This document shows, piece after piece, positions 48,271 to 57,746 of a stretch of DNA of 64,000 nt. The DNA comes from Labrys miyagiensis (lineage in GTDB: Bacteria > Pseudomonadota > Alphaproteobacteria > Rhizobiales > Labraceae). The stretch spans positions 310,001 to 374,000 of the forward strand of contig NZ_BSPC01000015.1 in the NCBI RefSeq assembly GCF_030160835.1, given 5' to 3'. The first letter of the stretch is position 1, and every line of letters begins with the position of its first letter. A model generated the notes under the pieces. That model had not been told where the DNA came from. It made no database searches and saw only the letters and a list, made by a program, of their open reading frames with translations. Made by a program: the position numbers and the translations under genes.

Positions 48271-48969
48271 ATGCGTATTACCTGGCTCGGTCACGCAGCC
48301 TTTCGCGTCGAGTTCGACGGCAAGGCCGTTCTTTTCGATCCCTTTTTGAGCGGCAATCCCTCCTTTAACGGGAATCGTGCCGCCGCCAGCGCGGGCATCA
48401 GCCATATTCTGATTACCCATGGCCATGGCGATCATGTCGGCGATTCCATCGAGCTTGCGAAGGAAACGGGAGCGACTGTCGTCTCGAATGCCGATCTCGT
48501 CACCTTCCTCGCCAGCAAGGGCGTGGAGAAGGTCGAGCCGATGAACACCGGCGGCACTATCGATCTCGGCGGCTTCAGCGTGACGATGGTCCGGGCCGAT
48601 CATTCGGCCAGCCTGATCGACAATGGCGTGAGCATCGCCGTCGGCAATTCCAACGGCCTCATCCTCAAGGCGCCGGGGCAGCCCGCGCTCTATCATCTGG
48701 GCGATACCGACATTTTCTCCGACATGGCGCTCATCGCCGAACTGCACGAGCCGAAGATCGGCCTGGTGCCGATCGGCGACCGCTACACCATGGGTCCGAA
48801 AGTGGCGGCATTGGCCGTGAAGCGCTATCTCAACCTCGACGTCGCCATTCCCTGCCACTATGCGACTTTCCCTGGACTGGTGAGTAATGCCGAGGTCTTC
48901 ACCGAAGGCCTGGCGGGCGCCAAGACGAAGGTGGTGGCGCCCAGGCCCGGTGAAGCTGTCGAGGTGTAA
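48271..48969 (+). CDS. UPF0173 metallo-beta-lactamase-fold hydrolase
   Basis: A 232-residue YtkL/UPF0173 protein. Seen: RITWLGHAAFRVEFDGKAVL, DPFLSGNP, ILITHGHGDHVGDSIELAK (the metal-binding HxHxDH) and MVRADHSA, GDTDIFSDMALI and IPCHYATFPGL, covering the remaining metal ligands. The reaction of the family is not established. The gene is normally followed by gatC in Rhizobiales; here a 504-codon gene intervenes. Confidence 0.93.
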   Translation: MRITWLGHAAFRVEFDGKAVLFDPFLSGNPSFNGNRAAASAGISHILITHGHGDHVGDSIELAKETGATVVSNADLVTFLASKGVEKVEPMNTGGTIDLGGFSVTMVRADHSASLIDNGVSIAVGNSNGLILKAPGQPALYHLGDTDIFSDMALIAELHEPKIGLVPIGDRYTMGPKVAALAVKRYLNLDVAIPCHYATFPGLVSNAEVFTEGLAGAKTKVVAPRPGEAVEV

Positions 48970-49400
48970 GGCAAATCGATGTGCCGACCTGCAGGTCGGC
49001 ACTCTCCCTGAGATGTCTCGGTTCCGTGCCGACCTAGAAGTTGGCACGCCATTGCCAGCAAAGCCGACGCTTCGGCCGACGTCCTCCCTTCCCCTGGCAC
49101 CTCGCCACCAAAAGCTGGCTGAAGGGCCGCAGATTTCAGCCGGATTGCGCCTGCGATGCAGGTGCCCGTGCATTTATTCTACTTCACCCTTTTCCCGGTT
49201 GGCCTGAACTCCCCTGAATTAGGGATGAATACGGGCTGGCAATGCCTTATAATTTTGCTTCTGAAATTGAATATGGGCAGTATTATTGCGTACAATTTCA
49301 ATATACTACGCTAATTTTTGGTAGAATTCGCTTACAAAAAACTCGGGCAACAACGTAATTCAGCGCGTATTCAGGCGGCTCTCATAGAGGAGGCTGACAA
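48970..49400. other. Intergenic region: palindromes then AT-rich leader
   Basis: Two related palindromes lie at 48981-49002 (perfect, arms GTGCCGACCTG) and 49026-49047 (imperfect). The last 200 bases are AT-rich and probably carry the promoter of the gene at 49401, whose ribosome site GAGGAGG lies eight bases before the ATG. The right half around 49050-49180 shows nothing recognisable. Confidence 0.6.
48981..49047. repeat. Pair of GTGCCGACCT palindromes
   Basis: The perfect 22-base palindrome at 48981 and the degenerate copy at 49026 share GTGCCGACCT...GGCAC ends and are separated by 23 bases. Translated, they give the ADLQVGT/ADLEVGT string often seen in frames across dispersed bacterial palindromes. 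They begin 12 bases after the UPF0173 stop. Confidence 0.75.
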
Positions 49401-50915
49401 ATGCCACGCGTGGTTGTCATCGACAAATCGGTCATCGATCAGATCAACGCTGGAAATGTGGACATGGCGAGAGTGGTCCGCAATCTCGCGACGTCCAAGG
49501 CTCAAATATGGATGACGAGAGCGGATTATTCGCGCCTGTTTCGCGATGCTGAACAGCGCATGCTCGGCGAGTTGAACGTGAGCGCGCCGCTGCAGGACAT
49601 CAGTCCGGAGCGCTATGAGAGGCAGATGACGCCAGGCAAGTACGCGACGGATTGGATACCGCATGAATCCACCCCGACGGCGGCATTGGCGCTGGCGAAG
49701 GATGCTGAATTGCTTTCGGCCGATAGGAATTTCATGGCGAACTTCGCCAAGGCCGGGGGCAGAAACATGCCGGAGCGGGCGAGCGTCCAATACGTCGTGA
49801 CACTTCCGCCGGGCGACCTCGACTATGCCGGAGGCCGGCGGCTCCTCGGATTGCCGGCCGCCAATATTGGCGTGAATGGCAGAATTCGCCCCTCTGCGAC
49901 AACGTCGGCGATTGCAGCACAGGGGGCCGGGCAGGCTGCGAATGGACCGCGCACACCGGGCGGCGCCCGCACCACGGCTCAGGTGGGCGAAAAGATCGAA
50001 CCTGTGAATGAGGGCGGACTTTCCCAGAGCGGCGTCGCCAAATTCGACGGGGCGACCCTCGGCCTGAAAGGCGTAAATCTGGCCGTCCAGGCTATCAATG
50101 ATGCGATCCAGAAGCAGCGAATGCTGAATCGCTGGGCAGAATTGCGACCGTCGGTTGAGAAGGAACTTGATGCCGACCCCGAGTTCGGGGCCTTGATCAT
50201 CATTTCCTATTGGCGCGGTCGCGGCGATGAGAACAGCGCAATCGAACCGGTGACTGTCTTTCAGGACATTCGAGTCATGTATGGCTGGACTCAGATGGAT
50301 GCGGTGCAGAGATCGACCAGCCACGGCTATATCACTGCCGGAAATCCGGGCGAGAGCACGCCCGGCGAAAAGATCTGGTTTCCGCCGAAGCGACCGATCG
50401 ATCCAATGCGGTTGCCAACGCCCTGGCCTGTCGCTGGGCTGGCGACTTTCGTGCCGGGCAAGGAGAAACTCACCAAGGTGAAGTTTTCGGTCGCCGCGGG
50501 CTTCGATGATATGATGTTCAGTAAAGAAGCGTTGGATGTGCCGGACGGTGCGCCGCTGCGTTTTGTGTATCTGTTCCCGCCTGACAAGGTTTCCTACATG
50601 GACTGGAACGGGATAAAATCGAAATCGATCGATTTGGATTATTCCACTGAAGCTGACACCACCAACGCACTGACCGGTTCGTTTTACATGGGTGTCCCGG
50701 TTGTAAAACTCGACTCCATCGCCAATCCCTACAACACCACAGCCGCGATGGTCTGGCCGGCCGACGAATATACGCGAAACGTTTTCAGGGACACTCGCGA
50801 CACGGATGATGGCAATATCATCAGAAAAATCACGGATATCACGTGGCTGCGTTGGGTGAAGCCGGAATTTATGAGGATTATCAGAGACATAAGCTGGGAC
50901 AACGATCATTCCTGA
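49401..50915 (+). CDS. Unrecognised 504-residue protein with PIN-like N-terminus, candidate effector/toxin
   Basis: Residues 1-125 resemble a PIN nuclease-like domain: VVVIDKSVID (acidic Asp8 after the first strand), RDAEQRMLGEL, and ALAKDAELLSADRNF with Asp101 and Asp108 where PIN proteins have a late acidic pair. Residues 160-200 are a low-complexity Ala/Gly/Thr/Pro linker. Residues 215-330 (GATLGLKGVNLAVQAINDAI and onward) resemble a backbone region I associate with large secreted or contractile-system-linked proteins. The C-terminal 170 residues are beta-rich with no known motif. No signal peptide and no antitoxin-like gene beside it. It interrupts the conserved UPF0173-gatC order. Confidence 0.6.
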   Translation: MPRVVVIDKSVIDQINAGNVDMARVVRNLATSKAQIWMTRADYSRLFRDAEQRMLGELNVSAPLQDISPERYERQMTPGKYATDWIPHESTPTAALALAKDAELLSADRNFMANFAKAGGRNMPERASVQYVVTLPPGDLDYAGGRRLLGLPAANIGVNGRIRPSATTSAIAAQGAGQAANGPRTPGGARTTAQVGEKIEPVNEGGLSQSGVAKFDGATLGLKGVNLAVQAINDAIQKQRMLNRWAELRPSVEKELDADPEFGALIIISYWRGRGDENSAIEPVTVFQDIRVMYGWTQMDAVQRSTSHGYITAGNPGESTPGEKIWFPPKRPIDPMRLPTPWPVAGLATFVPGKEKLTKVKFSVAAGFDDMMFSKEALDVPDGAPLRFVYLFPPDKVSYMDWNGIKSKSIDLDYSTEADTTNALTGSFYMGVPVVKLDSIANPYNTTAAMVWPADEYTRNVFRDTRDTDDGNIIRKITDITWLRWVKPEFMRIIRDISWDNDHS

Positions 50916-51094
50916 ATTCTTTGCAGCATCCAAACTCTCTTGCAAATTGAGAGAAGGCCTCAGGTAACGCCGGAGGCTGTTCACTTTGGAGCCCTGAGCA
51001 GGATTCCACGTAAAGGGGACGAGATCGGTTGCGCGCCCGAAGCCACGCGTGATAGACCGCGCCGTTCCGTTTTCGTGCACGATCCGAGGATTTC

Positions 51095-51382
51095 ATGTCT
51101 GTCGATGCCGCCACGGTGAAGCGCATCGCGCGTCTTGCGCGCATTGCCGTCGCCGAACAAGATGTTCCGCATTTGCAGGGCGAGCTCAACGCCATCCTGG
51201 ACTTCGTGGCGCAACTCGATGAGGTCGACGTCGCCGGCATCGAGCCGATGACTTCGGTCACCCCGATGGTGATGAAGAAGCGCCAGGATGTGGTGACGGA
51301 CGGCAATATCGCCGCGAAGATCGTCGCCAATGCCCCGGCGCGCGAGGACAATTATTTCCTCGTGCCGAAGGTCGTCGAGTAA
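51095..51382 (+). CDS. gatC: Asp-tRNA(Asn)/Glu-tRNA(Gln) amidotransferase subunit C
   Basis: A 95-residue GatC wrapping the GatA-GatB interface. Seen: [20 protein letters not shown], the [17 protein letters not shown] helix, [10 protein letters not shown] and a C-terminal [13 protein letters not shown]. It heads the gatC-gatA pair; gatB is 2 kb downstream on the same strand, separated by the chorismate mutase gene. Confidence 0.95.
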   Translation: MSVDAATVKRIARLARIAVAEQDVPHLQGELNAILDFVAQLDEVDVAGIEPMTSVTPMVMKKRQDVVTDGNIAAKIVANAPAREDNYFLVPKVVE

Positions 51383-51465
51383 GCCTGGGCCGTAGCGGCC
51401 TTCTTGCGACCTGACCGGCTTTGGCGCCGGTCCGATGCCCAGATTTCCCGTTCAGGATCCTTTCC

Positions 51466-53004
51466 GTGAGCCATATTACCGATCTTACTCTCGCTGAAAT
51501 CCGCGATGGCCTGAAGGCGAAGTCCTTCACCTCCGCCGAGGCGACCAAGGCCTATCTCGACGCCATCGAGAAGGCGCGGGGCCTCAATGCCTATGTGCTG
51601 GAGACCCCGGAGCAGGCGCTCGCCATGGCCGCCAAGGCCGACGCCAGGCTAGCCAAGGGCGAGGGCGGGCCGCTGGAAGGCGTACCGCTCGGCATCAAGG
51701 ATCTCTTCGCCACCGAAGGCGTGCGTACCACTGCCTGCTCGCACATCATCGACAATTTCGTGCCGACCTATGAGTCGACGGTGACGAGCCAGCTCTGGCG
51801 CGACGGCGCCGTGATGCTCGGCAAGATCAACAATGACGAGTTCGCCATGGGCTCGTCGAACGAGACTTCAGCCTTCGGCCCGGTGGTCTCGCCCTGGCTG
51901 CCGCCGAACTGGAGCGCTGAGCAGGGCAGGGAGAAGCTTGCCACAGCTCGCGCGAACGGTAGGACGCCGAATGGATTCCTGGTGCCCGGCGGTTCCTCCG
52001 GCGGTTCGGCCGCGGCCGTTGCCGCGCGCCTGTGCCCAGGCGCAACCGGCACCGATACCGGGGGCTCGATCCGCCAGCCCGCCGCCTTCACCGGCATCGC
52101 GGGCATCAAGCCGACCTATGGCCGCTGCTCGCGCTGGGGCATCGTCGCCTTCGCCTCCTCACTCGACCAGGCCGGGCCCTTTGGTCAAACGGTGCGCGAC
52201 TGCGCCATCATGCTGAAGTCGATGGCGGGCCACGATCCCAAGGACACCACGTCCATGGATCTCGCCGTGCCGGATTACGAGGCGGCGATCGGCAAATCGG
52301 TGAAGGGCAAGGTCATCGGCATTCCCAAGGAATACCGTGTCGACGGCATGTCTGCGGAGATCGATGCGCTTTGGCAGAAGGGCATCGACTGGCTGCGCGA
52401 TGCCGGCGCCGAGATCCGCGAGATCAGCCTGCCGCACACCAAATATGCCCTGCCGGCCTATTACATCGTGGCGCCGGCGGAGTGCTCCTCGAACCTCGCC
52501 CGCTATGACGGCGTCCGTTATGGCGAGCGTGTCGCCGGGCGGGAGATCACCGAGCTCTACGAGAAGACTCGCGCCGCCGGCTTCGGCGCCGAAGTGAAGC
52601 GCCGCATCCTGATCGGCACCTATGTGCTCTCGGCCGGCTATTACGACGCCTATTATGTGCGTGCGCAGAAGATCCGCACGCTGATCAAGCGCGACTTCGA
52701 GCTGGCCTATGCCGACGGCGTCGATGCCATCCTTACGCCGGCGACGCCATCGCCTGCTTTCGGCATCGGCGAGAAGGCCGGCGCCGATCCGGTGGAGATG
52801 TATCTCAACGACGTCTTCACCGTCACCGTGAACATGGCGGGCCTGCCGGGCATCGCCGTGCCGGCCGGATTGTCGAGCGAGGGCCTGCCCCTCGGCCTGC
52901 AGCTCATCGGCCGCGCCTTCGACGAAGAGACGCTGTTCACGATCGGCCATGCCATCGAGCAGGCGGCTGGTTCGCTCGGCAAGCCGCAGAACTGGTGGGC
53001 CTGA
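51466..53004 (+). CDS. gatA: Asp-tRNA(Asn)/Glu-tRNA(Gln) amidotransferase subunit A
   Basis: A 512-residue amidase that releases ammonia from glutamine for transamidation of misacylated tRNAs. The Ser-cis-Ser-Lys triad is visible: Lys in [14 protein letters not shown], the Ser pair in [20 protein letters not shown] and [16 protein letters not shown]. The GTG start at 51466 (V-S-H-I-T-D-L) follows AGGA; an in-frame ATG at 51421 would add an unconserved 15-residue stretch. Confidence 0.95.
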   Translation: MSHITDLTLAEIRDGLKAKSFTSAEATKAYLDAIEKARGLNAYVLETPEQALAMAAKADARLAKGEGGPLEGVPLGIKDLFATEGVRTTACSHIIDNFVPTYESTVTSQLWRDGAVMLGKINNDEFAMGSSNETSAFGPVVSPWLPPNWSAEQGREKLATARANGRTPNGFLVPGGSSGGSAAAVAARLCPGATGTDTGGSIRQPAAFTGIAGIKPTYGRCSRWGIVAFASSLDQAGPFGQTVRDCAIMLKSMAGHDPKDTTSMDLAVPDYEAAIGKSVKGKVIGIPKEYRVDGMSAEIDALWQKGIDWLRDAGAEIREISLPHTKYALPAYYIVAPAECSSNLARYDGVRYGERVAGREITELYEKTRAAGFGAEVKRRILIGTYVLSAGYYDAYYVRAQKIRTLIKRDFELAYADGVDAILTPATPSPAFGIGEKAGADPVEMYLNDVFTVTVNMAGLPGIAVPAGLSSEGLPLGLQLIGRAFDEETLFTIGHAIEQAAGSLGKPQNWWA

Positions 53005-53006
53005 TC

Positions 53007-53321
53007 ATGACCGAGGCGGAGCGTACGAAGGAGCAACTGTCGGATCTGCGCAAGGAGATCGATGCGATCGACGAAAAGCTCGTGCATCTCCTCGCTTCCC
53101 GCCTCGAAGTCGTGCAACGGGTCCTCAAGGTGAAGACCCGGGACGGTCTGCCCGCCAACATTCCCGAACGTGTCGAGGAAGTGGTGACCTCTGCCCGCCG
53201 GATGGCCGAGGCCCAAGGCGTGCCACCGGAACTCGCCGAAGTGATCTGGCGCAACATGGTGTCCTGGACCATCGACTATGAGGACCGGCACCTCGCAGCA
53301 ACAAGAGCAAAACGCGTTTAA
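53007..53321 (+). CDS. Chorismate mutase, type II (AroQ)
   Basis: A 104-residue all-helical protein converting chorismate to prephenate. Seen: LSDLRKEIDAIDEKLVHLLA (helix 1 with the conserved Arg), VVQRVLKVKTRDGLPANIPE (Lys and Arg of the site), RVEEVV and ELAEVIWRNMVSWTIDYED. Similar monofunctional short forms are often annotated as PchB/salicylate-type lyases, but the context favours housekeeping aromatic synthesis. It starts two bases after gatA. Its last codons (A-K-R-V-stop) lie inside a repeat element that also occurs near 19.1 kb. Confidence 0.88.
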   Translation: MTEAERTKEQLSDLRKEIDAIDEKLVHLLASRLEVVQRVLKVKTRDGLPANIPERVEEVVTSARRMAEAQGVPPELAEVIWRNMVSWTIDYEDRHLAATRAKRV

Positions 53322-53404
53322 GCAGAAATAGCGTTTTGTCTTAACTACTTGTTCTAGAAGCGTTTTGCGATTCTTGCTGAAAACGCAAGCTTGCAAAGCG
53401 CTCC
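53305..53404. repeat. Intergenic repeat, family B copy 2, overlapping the chorismate mutase 3' end
   Basis: Begins GAGCAAAACGCGTTTAAGCA and continues through TTTTGCGATTCTTGC to AAAGCGCTCC. It aligns along its whole length with the reverse complement of 19118-19218. The first 17 bases are translated as the end of the chorismate mutase, including its TAA. The remaining 83 bases fill most of the gap before gatB. Confidence 0.8.
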
Positions 53405-53455
53405 AAGCAGGGCTGACAACAGCCCCATTCGATTTCGAACTATCGGAGCCTAGAT

Positions 53456-54922
53456 ATGGACGCCACGCTTGACCCCAAGAAGCTGATCAAGGGTGCCACG
53501 GGCGATTGGGAAGTGGTCGTGGGCATGGAAATCCATGCCCAGGTCACCTCGGAAGCCAAGCTTTTCTCGGGTGCCTCCACCAAGTTTGGCGGCGATCCCA
53601 ACAGCCACGTCTCTCTGGTCGATGCCGCCATGCCCGGCATGCTGCCCGTCATCAACGAGGAATGCGTGCGCCAGGCGATCCGCACCGGCCTCGGTCTCAA
53701 GGCACAGGTCAACCTGAAGTCGGTGTTCGACCGCAAGAACTATTTCTATCCCGACCTGCCGCAGGGCTACCAGATCTCACAGTACAAGCAGCCGATCGTG
53801 GGCGAAGGCACCGTCATCGTCGAGGTGCCCGAGACTGGCGAGACGCTGCATGTGGGTATCGAGCGTCTGCATTTGGAGCAGGATGCCGGCAAGTCCATGC
53901 ATGTGGGCGACGTCTCGCTGGTCGACCTCAATCGCTCGGGTGTGGCGCTGATGGAAATCGTTTCCCGTCCGGACCTGCGTTCGGCCGACGAGGCGCGCGC
54001 CTATGTGGCGAAGCTGCGCACCATCCTGCGCTATCTCGGCACCTGCGACGGCGACATGGACAAGGGCAATCTTCGCGCTGACGTGAACGTTTCCGTGCGC
54101 AAGCCCGGCGATCCCCTGGGAACACGCTGCGAGATCAAGAACGTCAACTCCATCCGCTTCATCGGCCAGGCCGTCGATGTCGAAGCCCGTCGCCAGATCG
54201 GCATCATCGAGGATGGCGGCATGATCGATCAGGAGACACGGCTCTACGACCCCAACAAGGGTGAGACCCGGTCGATGCGTTCGAAGGAAGAGGCGCATGA
54301 CTACCGGTACTTCCCCGATCCCGATTTGCTGCCGCTCGAGTTCGACCAGGCCTATGTCGATGATCTCGCCCAGCATCTGCCGGAGCTGCCGGACCCCAAG
54401 AAGACGCGTTTCATCAGCCAGTACGGCCTGTCGTCCTATGACGCCGGGGTGCTGACGGCCGAGCGCGAATCCGCCGATTTCTTCGAGGAGGTCGCCAAGG
54501 GGCGCGACGGCAAGAGCGCCGCCAACTGGGTGATCAACGAGCTGTTCGGCCGCCTCAACAAGGAAGGTCTCGACATTTCGTCGTCGCCGGTCTCTGCCAG
54601 CCAGCTCGGCGCCATCGTCGATCTCATCGGCGAGAATGTGATTTCGGGCAAGATCGCCAAGGATCTGTTCGAGATCGTCTGGACCGAGGGCGGTGATCCT
54701 CGTGCCGTGGTGGAAGCCCGCGGCATGAAACAGGTGACGGATACCGGCGCCATCGAAGCGGCGGTGGATGCCGTGATTGCGGCCAATCCGGACAAGGTGG
54801 AGCAGGTCAAAGCCAAGCCCACCATGCTCGGCTGGTTTGTCGGCCAGGTCATGAAGCAGACCGGCGGCAAGGCCAATCCGCAGGCGGTGAACGATCTCTT
54901 GAAGGCCAAGCTGGGGATTTGA
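53456..54922 (+). CDS. gatB: Asp-tRNA(Asn)/Glu-tRNA(Gln) amidotransferase subunit B
   Basis: A 488-residue GatB that activates the tRNA-bound Glu or Asp with ATP and binds the tRNA. Seen: [20 protein letters not shown], then [59 protein letters not shown] and the C-terminal YqeY-like helical domain. It is separated from gatC-gatA by the chorismate mutase and a repeat. A family A palindrome begins four bases after its stop. Confidence 0.96.
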   Translation: MDATLDPKKLIKGATGDWEVVVGMEIHAQVTSEAKLFSGASTKFGGDPNSHVSLVDAAMPGMLPVINEECVRQAIRTGLGLKAQVNLKSVFDRKNYFYPDLPQGYQISQYKQPIVGEGTVIVEVPETGETLHVGIERLHLEQDAGKSMHVGDVSLVDLNRSGVALMEIVSRPDLRSADEARAYVAKLRTILRYLGTCDGDMDKGNLRADVNVSVRKPGDPLGTRCEIKNVNSIRFIGQAVDVEARRQIGIIEDGGMIDQETRLYDPNKGETRSMRSKEEAHDYRYFPDPDLLPLEFDQAYVDDLAQHLPELPDPKKTRFISQYGLSSYDAGVLTAERESADFFEEVAKGRDGKSAANWVINELFGRLNKEGLDISSSPVSASQLGAIVDLIGENVISGKIAKDLFEIVWTEGGDPRAVVEARGMKQVTDTGAIEAAVDAVIAANPDKVEQVKAKPTMLGWFVGQVMKQTGGKANPQAVNDLLKAKLGI

Positions 54923-54925
54923 TTG

Positions 54926-54982
54926 CTGGGAGCGCGGACATCGCGACATGAAGGCATGTCGCTGAGATGTCCGCGCTCCCAG
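54926..54982. repeat. Palindromic intergenic repeat, family A copy 5 (gatB/DUF2147 convergent gap)
   Basis: Long form with perfect outer arms CTGGGAGCGCGGACATC (54926-54942) and GATGTCCGCGCTCCCAG (54966-54982) around an inner hairpin GCGACATG...CATGTCGC. It fills the whole gap between two convergent stop codons and most closely resembles the copy at 13831. Confidence 0.9.
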
Positions 54983-54984
54983 GC

Positions 54985-55362
54985 CTACTGCCGCACCCAG
55001 GTCACGGAGCGGCAGATCAGGCCGCCGAGCACGCAGCCGGCCGTCGTGAGCTTGTCGCCGTTGAGCGTCATGGTCCCCGTATAGGTCTTGCCGTCTTCAG
55101 GGTTGAAGGCCTTGCCCTTCCACTTGTTGTCGCCCTCCGAGACCATGTCGTAGAAGACGCGTTTGCCGACGCTGCCCTGCTTGGCCGCCTCCTTCTCCCA
55201 GATCACCGAACCGCAGAGAGCCGTGCCGCAGGAGCCGATCTTGACCTTCGATTCGCCATTGTCCCGAAGCCAGGTGCCGGAAGCGTCGCCGGCATAGGCA
55301 GCGCCAATGAAGAAGGCACTGGAGATAGTGGCCATAAGAGCCTGATATAGAAAGCGTTTCAT
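54985..55362 (-). CDS. DUF2147 family secreted protein
   Basis: A 125-residue protein: N-terminal signal peptide (MKRFLYQALMATISSAFFIG, cleavage after AYA), then GTWLRDNGESKVKIGSCGTA, LCGSVIWEK, and the C-terminal TYTGTMTLNGDKLTTAGCVL and GLICRSVTWVRQ. The four Cys suggest periplasmic disulfides. DUF2147 proteins adopt a lipocalin-like barrel; function unknown. The start at 55362 is chosen for GGAG nine bases upstream and the signal peptide; earlier in-frame starts are unlikely. Confidence 0.88.
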   Translation of the reverse strand: MKRFLYQALMATISSAFFIGAAYAGDASGTWLRDNGESKVKIGSCGTALCGSVIWEKEAAKQGSVGKRVFYDMVSEGDNKWKGKAFNPEDGKTYTGTMTLNGDKLTTAGCVLGGLICRSVTWVRQ

Positions 55363-55590
55363 GCGCGTTACTCCGAGCGACAATGCCTTGCGATTCGCGA
55401 TAGGCCCTTGCGTTAGCTCCATCATTTTCCAAAGCGCTAAAATCTGCAAATCCCGCCTTGCTGGGCGGAGAGCCGTGCCCTAGGGCTTATACACTGCCCG
55501 TTTTGCGGGCATGCTTGTTTTCGAGGCGCTTTGCTCTTGCTGAGCACGCGGCGACTGGCTAAGTTGTAGGCATGAAGGAGTCCTGCATTT

Positions 55591-56631
55591 ATGGTAGGCA
55601 GTGAGAGGATCGCGCCGCTCGCCAAGGAGACGACACGGTCTCTGAGGGTGGGTGCGGTAGAATTGGCCAATCAGGTAATCCTCGCGCCCATGTCCGGCGT
55701 GACGGACGCCGTGCTGCGCCGTATTGCCCATCGCTGCGGCGCGGGGCTCGTGGTTTCCGAAATGGTGGCGAGCGACAGGCTGGCTGTCGGCGACGAGGAG
55801 GCGCGCTTGCGCGCCGAAGCCCCTGGGGACGGTCCGCACGTCATACAGCTTGCCGGATGCGAGCCGCGCTGGATGGGCGAGGCTGCACGCGTGGCCGTCG
55901 ATTCCGGCGCCGATGTCATCGACATCAATATGGGCTGTCCCGCCAAGCGGGTGACAGGCGGTTGGGCCGGCTCTGCCCTGATGCGTGATCTCGACCACGC
56001 TTTGAGGCTGATCGATGCCACGGTTGCCGCGGTGAAGGTGCCAGTCACGGTAAAGATGCGTCTTGGCTGGGACCATGACAGCCTCAACGCAGCCTCGCTT
56101 GCCCGGCGAGCCGAGGAGGCCGGGGCGGCGATGATCTCGGTGCATGGCCGCACCCGCATGCAATTCTACAAGGGCAGCGCCGATTGGCGCGCCATCCGCA
56201 CCGTCAAGCAGGCCGTATCGATCCCGGTCGTCGCCAATGGCGATTGCCGCAACCTCTCGGATGCGCTGGCGATACTCGGCCAGTCAGGTGCCGACGCCGT
56301 GATGGTCGGGCGCGCCGCACAGGGAAGGCCCTGGCTGCCGGGGCATATCGCCCGTGAGCTCAAGGCGGGCCATGCGTTGCCGGTGCCCTCGGCGCAAATC
56401 CAGAAGGAACTGGCGCTGGAGCATTATGACGGGCTGCTGGCGCTCTATGGCGCCAGGCAGGGCATCCGCCATGCGCGCAAGCACCTGGCCTCCGCGATGG
56501 ACGCCGCCGAGGAGTATTTCGGCGGTGGCGACGACGGGCTGCGCCGGAAGGTCCTGACCGGCGAGGACCCGTCGCAGGTGACAGCCGGCTTCTCCGCTTT
56601 TTATGCAAGTCTCGAACGGATGGCAGCATGA
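55591..56631 (+). CDS. dusB: tRNA-dihydrouridine synthase (DusB/NifR3)
   Basis: A 346-residue FMN enzyme reducing uridines in tRNA D-loops. Seen: [20 protein letters not shown], the catalytic Cys in [48 protein letters not shown] and [17 protein letters not shown]. It is the first gene of the nitrogen-regulation cluster, historically nifR3, and its stop overlaps the ntrB start (ATGA). Confidence 0.95.
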   Translation: MVGSERIAPLAKETTRSLRVGAVELANQVILAPMSGVTDAVLRRIAHRCGAGLVVSEMVASDRLAVGDEEARLRAEAPGDGPHVIQLAGCEPRWMGEAARVAVDSGADVIDINMGCPAKRVTGGWAGSALMRDLDHALRLIDATVAAVKVPVTVKMRLGWDHDSLNAASLARRAEEAGAAMISVHGRTRMQFYKGSADWRAIRTVKQAVSIPVVANGDCRNLSDALAILGQSGADAVMVGRAAQGRPWLPGHIARELKAGHALPVPSAQIQKELALEHYDGLLALYGARQGIRHARKHLASAMDAAEEYFGGGDDGLRRKVLTGEDPSQVTAGFSAFYASLERMAA

Positions 56632-57728
56632 CGGCCTTGCCAAGATATTTGCCCAATCATGAGGCCGTCCTGAACGCCTTGCCGCACGCCATCATTTCCG
56701 TGGACGGACAGGGCAGGGTGGTGGACGCCAACATGGCGGCCGAAGCTTTCTTCGATATCAGCGCGCCGGTGATGCGCCGCAACCTTCTCAAGGACCTGCT
56801 GCCTTTCGGTTCGCCCTTGTTGGCGCTGATCGGGCAGGTGCGCGAGCGCAATGCGCCGGTGAACGAATATCGCGTCGATCTCGGCTCGCCCCGGCTCGGA
56901 GGCGAGCGGCCTGTGGATATCCAGGTCGCGCCGATGCAGGACAATTCCGGCGGTGTGGTGATCATGCTGCAGGAGCGCACTATCGCCGACAAGATGGACC
57001 GCCAGCTCACCCATCGCGGCGCCGCCCGTTCGGTGACGGCGCTCGCCGCCATGCTGGCGCACGAAATCAAGAACCCGCTCTCCGGCATCCGCGGCGCGGC
57101 GCAATTGCTGGAGCAGTCGGTCGACGATCCCGATCGCGCCTTGACCCAGCTGATCTGCGACGAGGCCGACCGCATCGTCAAGCTCGTCGACCGCATGGAG
57201 GTCTTCTCGGACGAGCGCCCGGTCGCCCGCAGCCCGGTGAACATCCATGTCGTGCTGGAGCATGTGAAGAAGCTGGCCCAGTCCGGCTTTGCCCGGAAGA
57301 TCAAGTTCGTCGAGGACTACGACCCCTCGTTGCCGCCGGTGCACGCCAACAAGGACCAGTTGATCCAGGTCATTCTCAACCTGGTCAAGAACGCCGCCGA
57401 GGCGATCGACGGCAGTCCCGAAGGCGAGATCATCCTGACCACGGGTTTCAAGCCGGGCGTGCGCCTGTCGGTGCCGGGCTCGGCCTCGCGCGTGAGCTTG
57501 CCGATCGAGGTGTGCATCAAGGACAACGGGCCGGGCGTCGCGACGGACCTTCTGCCCTATCTCTTCGATCCCTTCGTCACCACCAAGACCAGCGGCACCG
57601 GGCTTGGCCTTGCCCTGGTGGCCAAGATCGTGGGCGACCATGGTGGCATCGTCGAATGCGAGAGCCAGAACAAGCGCACCGTCTTCCGTATCCTCCTCCC
57701 CATGTACCGCTCAGACCGCAGCGCATAG
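56628..57728 (+). CDS. ntrB: Nitrogen regulation sensor histidine kinase NtrB
   Basis: A 366-residue cytoplasmic kinase/phosphatase of NtrC, controlled by PII. Order: a PAS domain (residues 10-110, [20 protein letters not shown]), a dimerisation/His domain with [20 protein letters not shown] (the phospho-His), and an ATPase domain with [10 protein letters not shown] (N box), [20 protein letters not shown] (G1/F box) and [13 protein letters not shown] (G2). It overlaps dusB by four bases and precedes ntrC by 18. Confidence 0.95.
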   Translation: MTALPRYLPNHEAVLNALPHAIISVDGQGRVVDANMAAEAFFDISAPVMRRNLLKDLLPFGSPLLALIGQVRERNAPVNEYRVDLGSPRLGGERPVDIQVAPMQDNSGGVVIMLQERTIADKMDRQLTHRGAARSVTALAAMLAHEIKNPLSGIRGAAQLLEQSVDDPDRALTQLICDEADRIVKLVDRMEVFSDERPVARSPVNIHVVLEHVKKLAQSGFARKIKFVEDYDPSLPPVHANKDQLIQVILNLVKNAAEAIDGSPEGEIILTTGFKPGVRLSVPGSASRVSLPIEVCIKDNGPGVATDLLPYLFDPFVTTKTSGTGLGLALVAKIVGDHGGIVECESQNKRTVFRILLPMYRSDRSA

Positions 57729-57746
57729 CGCATAGGAATATCCAGT

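Noticed and set aside
49401-50915. Reading the PIN-like protein as a classical VapC toxin
   Set aside because: VapC proteins are about 130 residues with an adjacent VapB. This protein is 504 residues with no small upstream partner.
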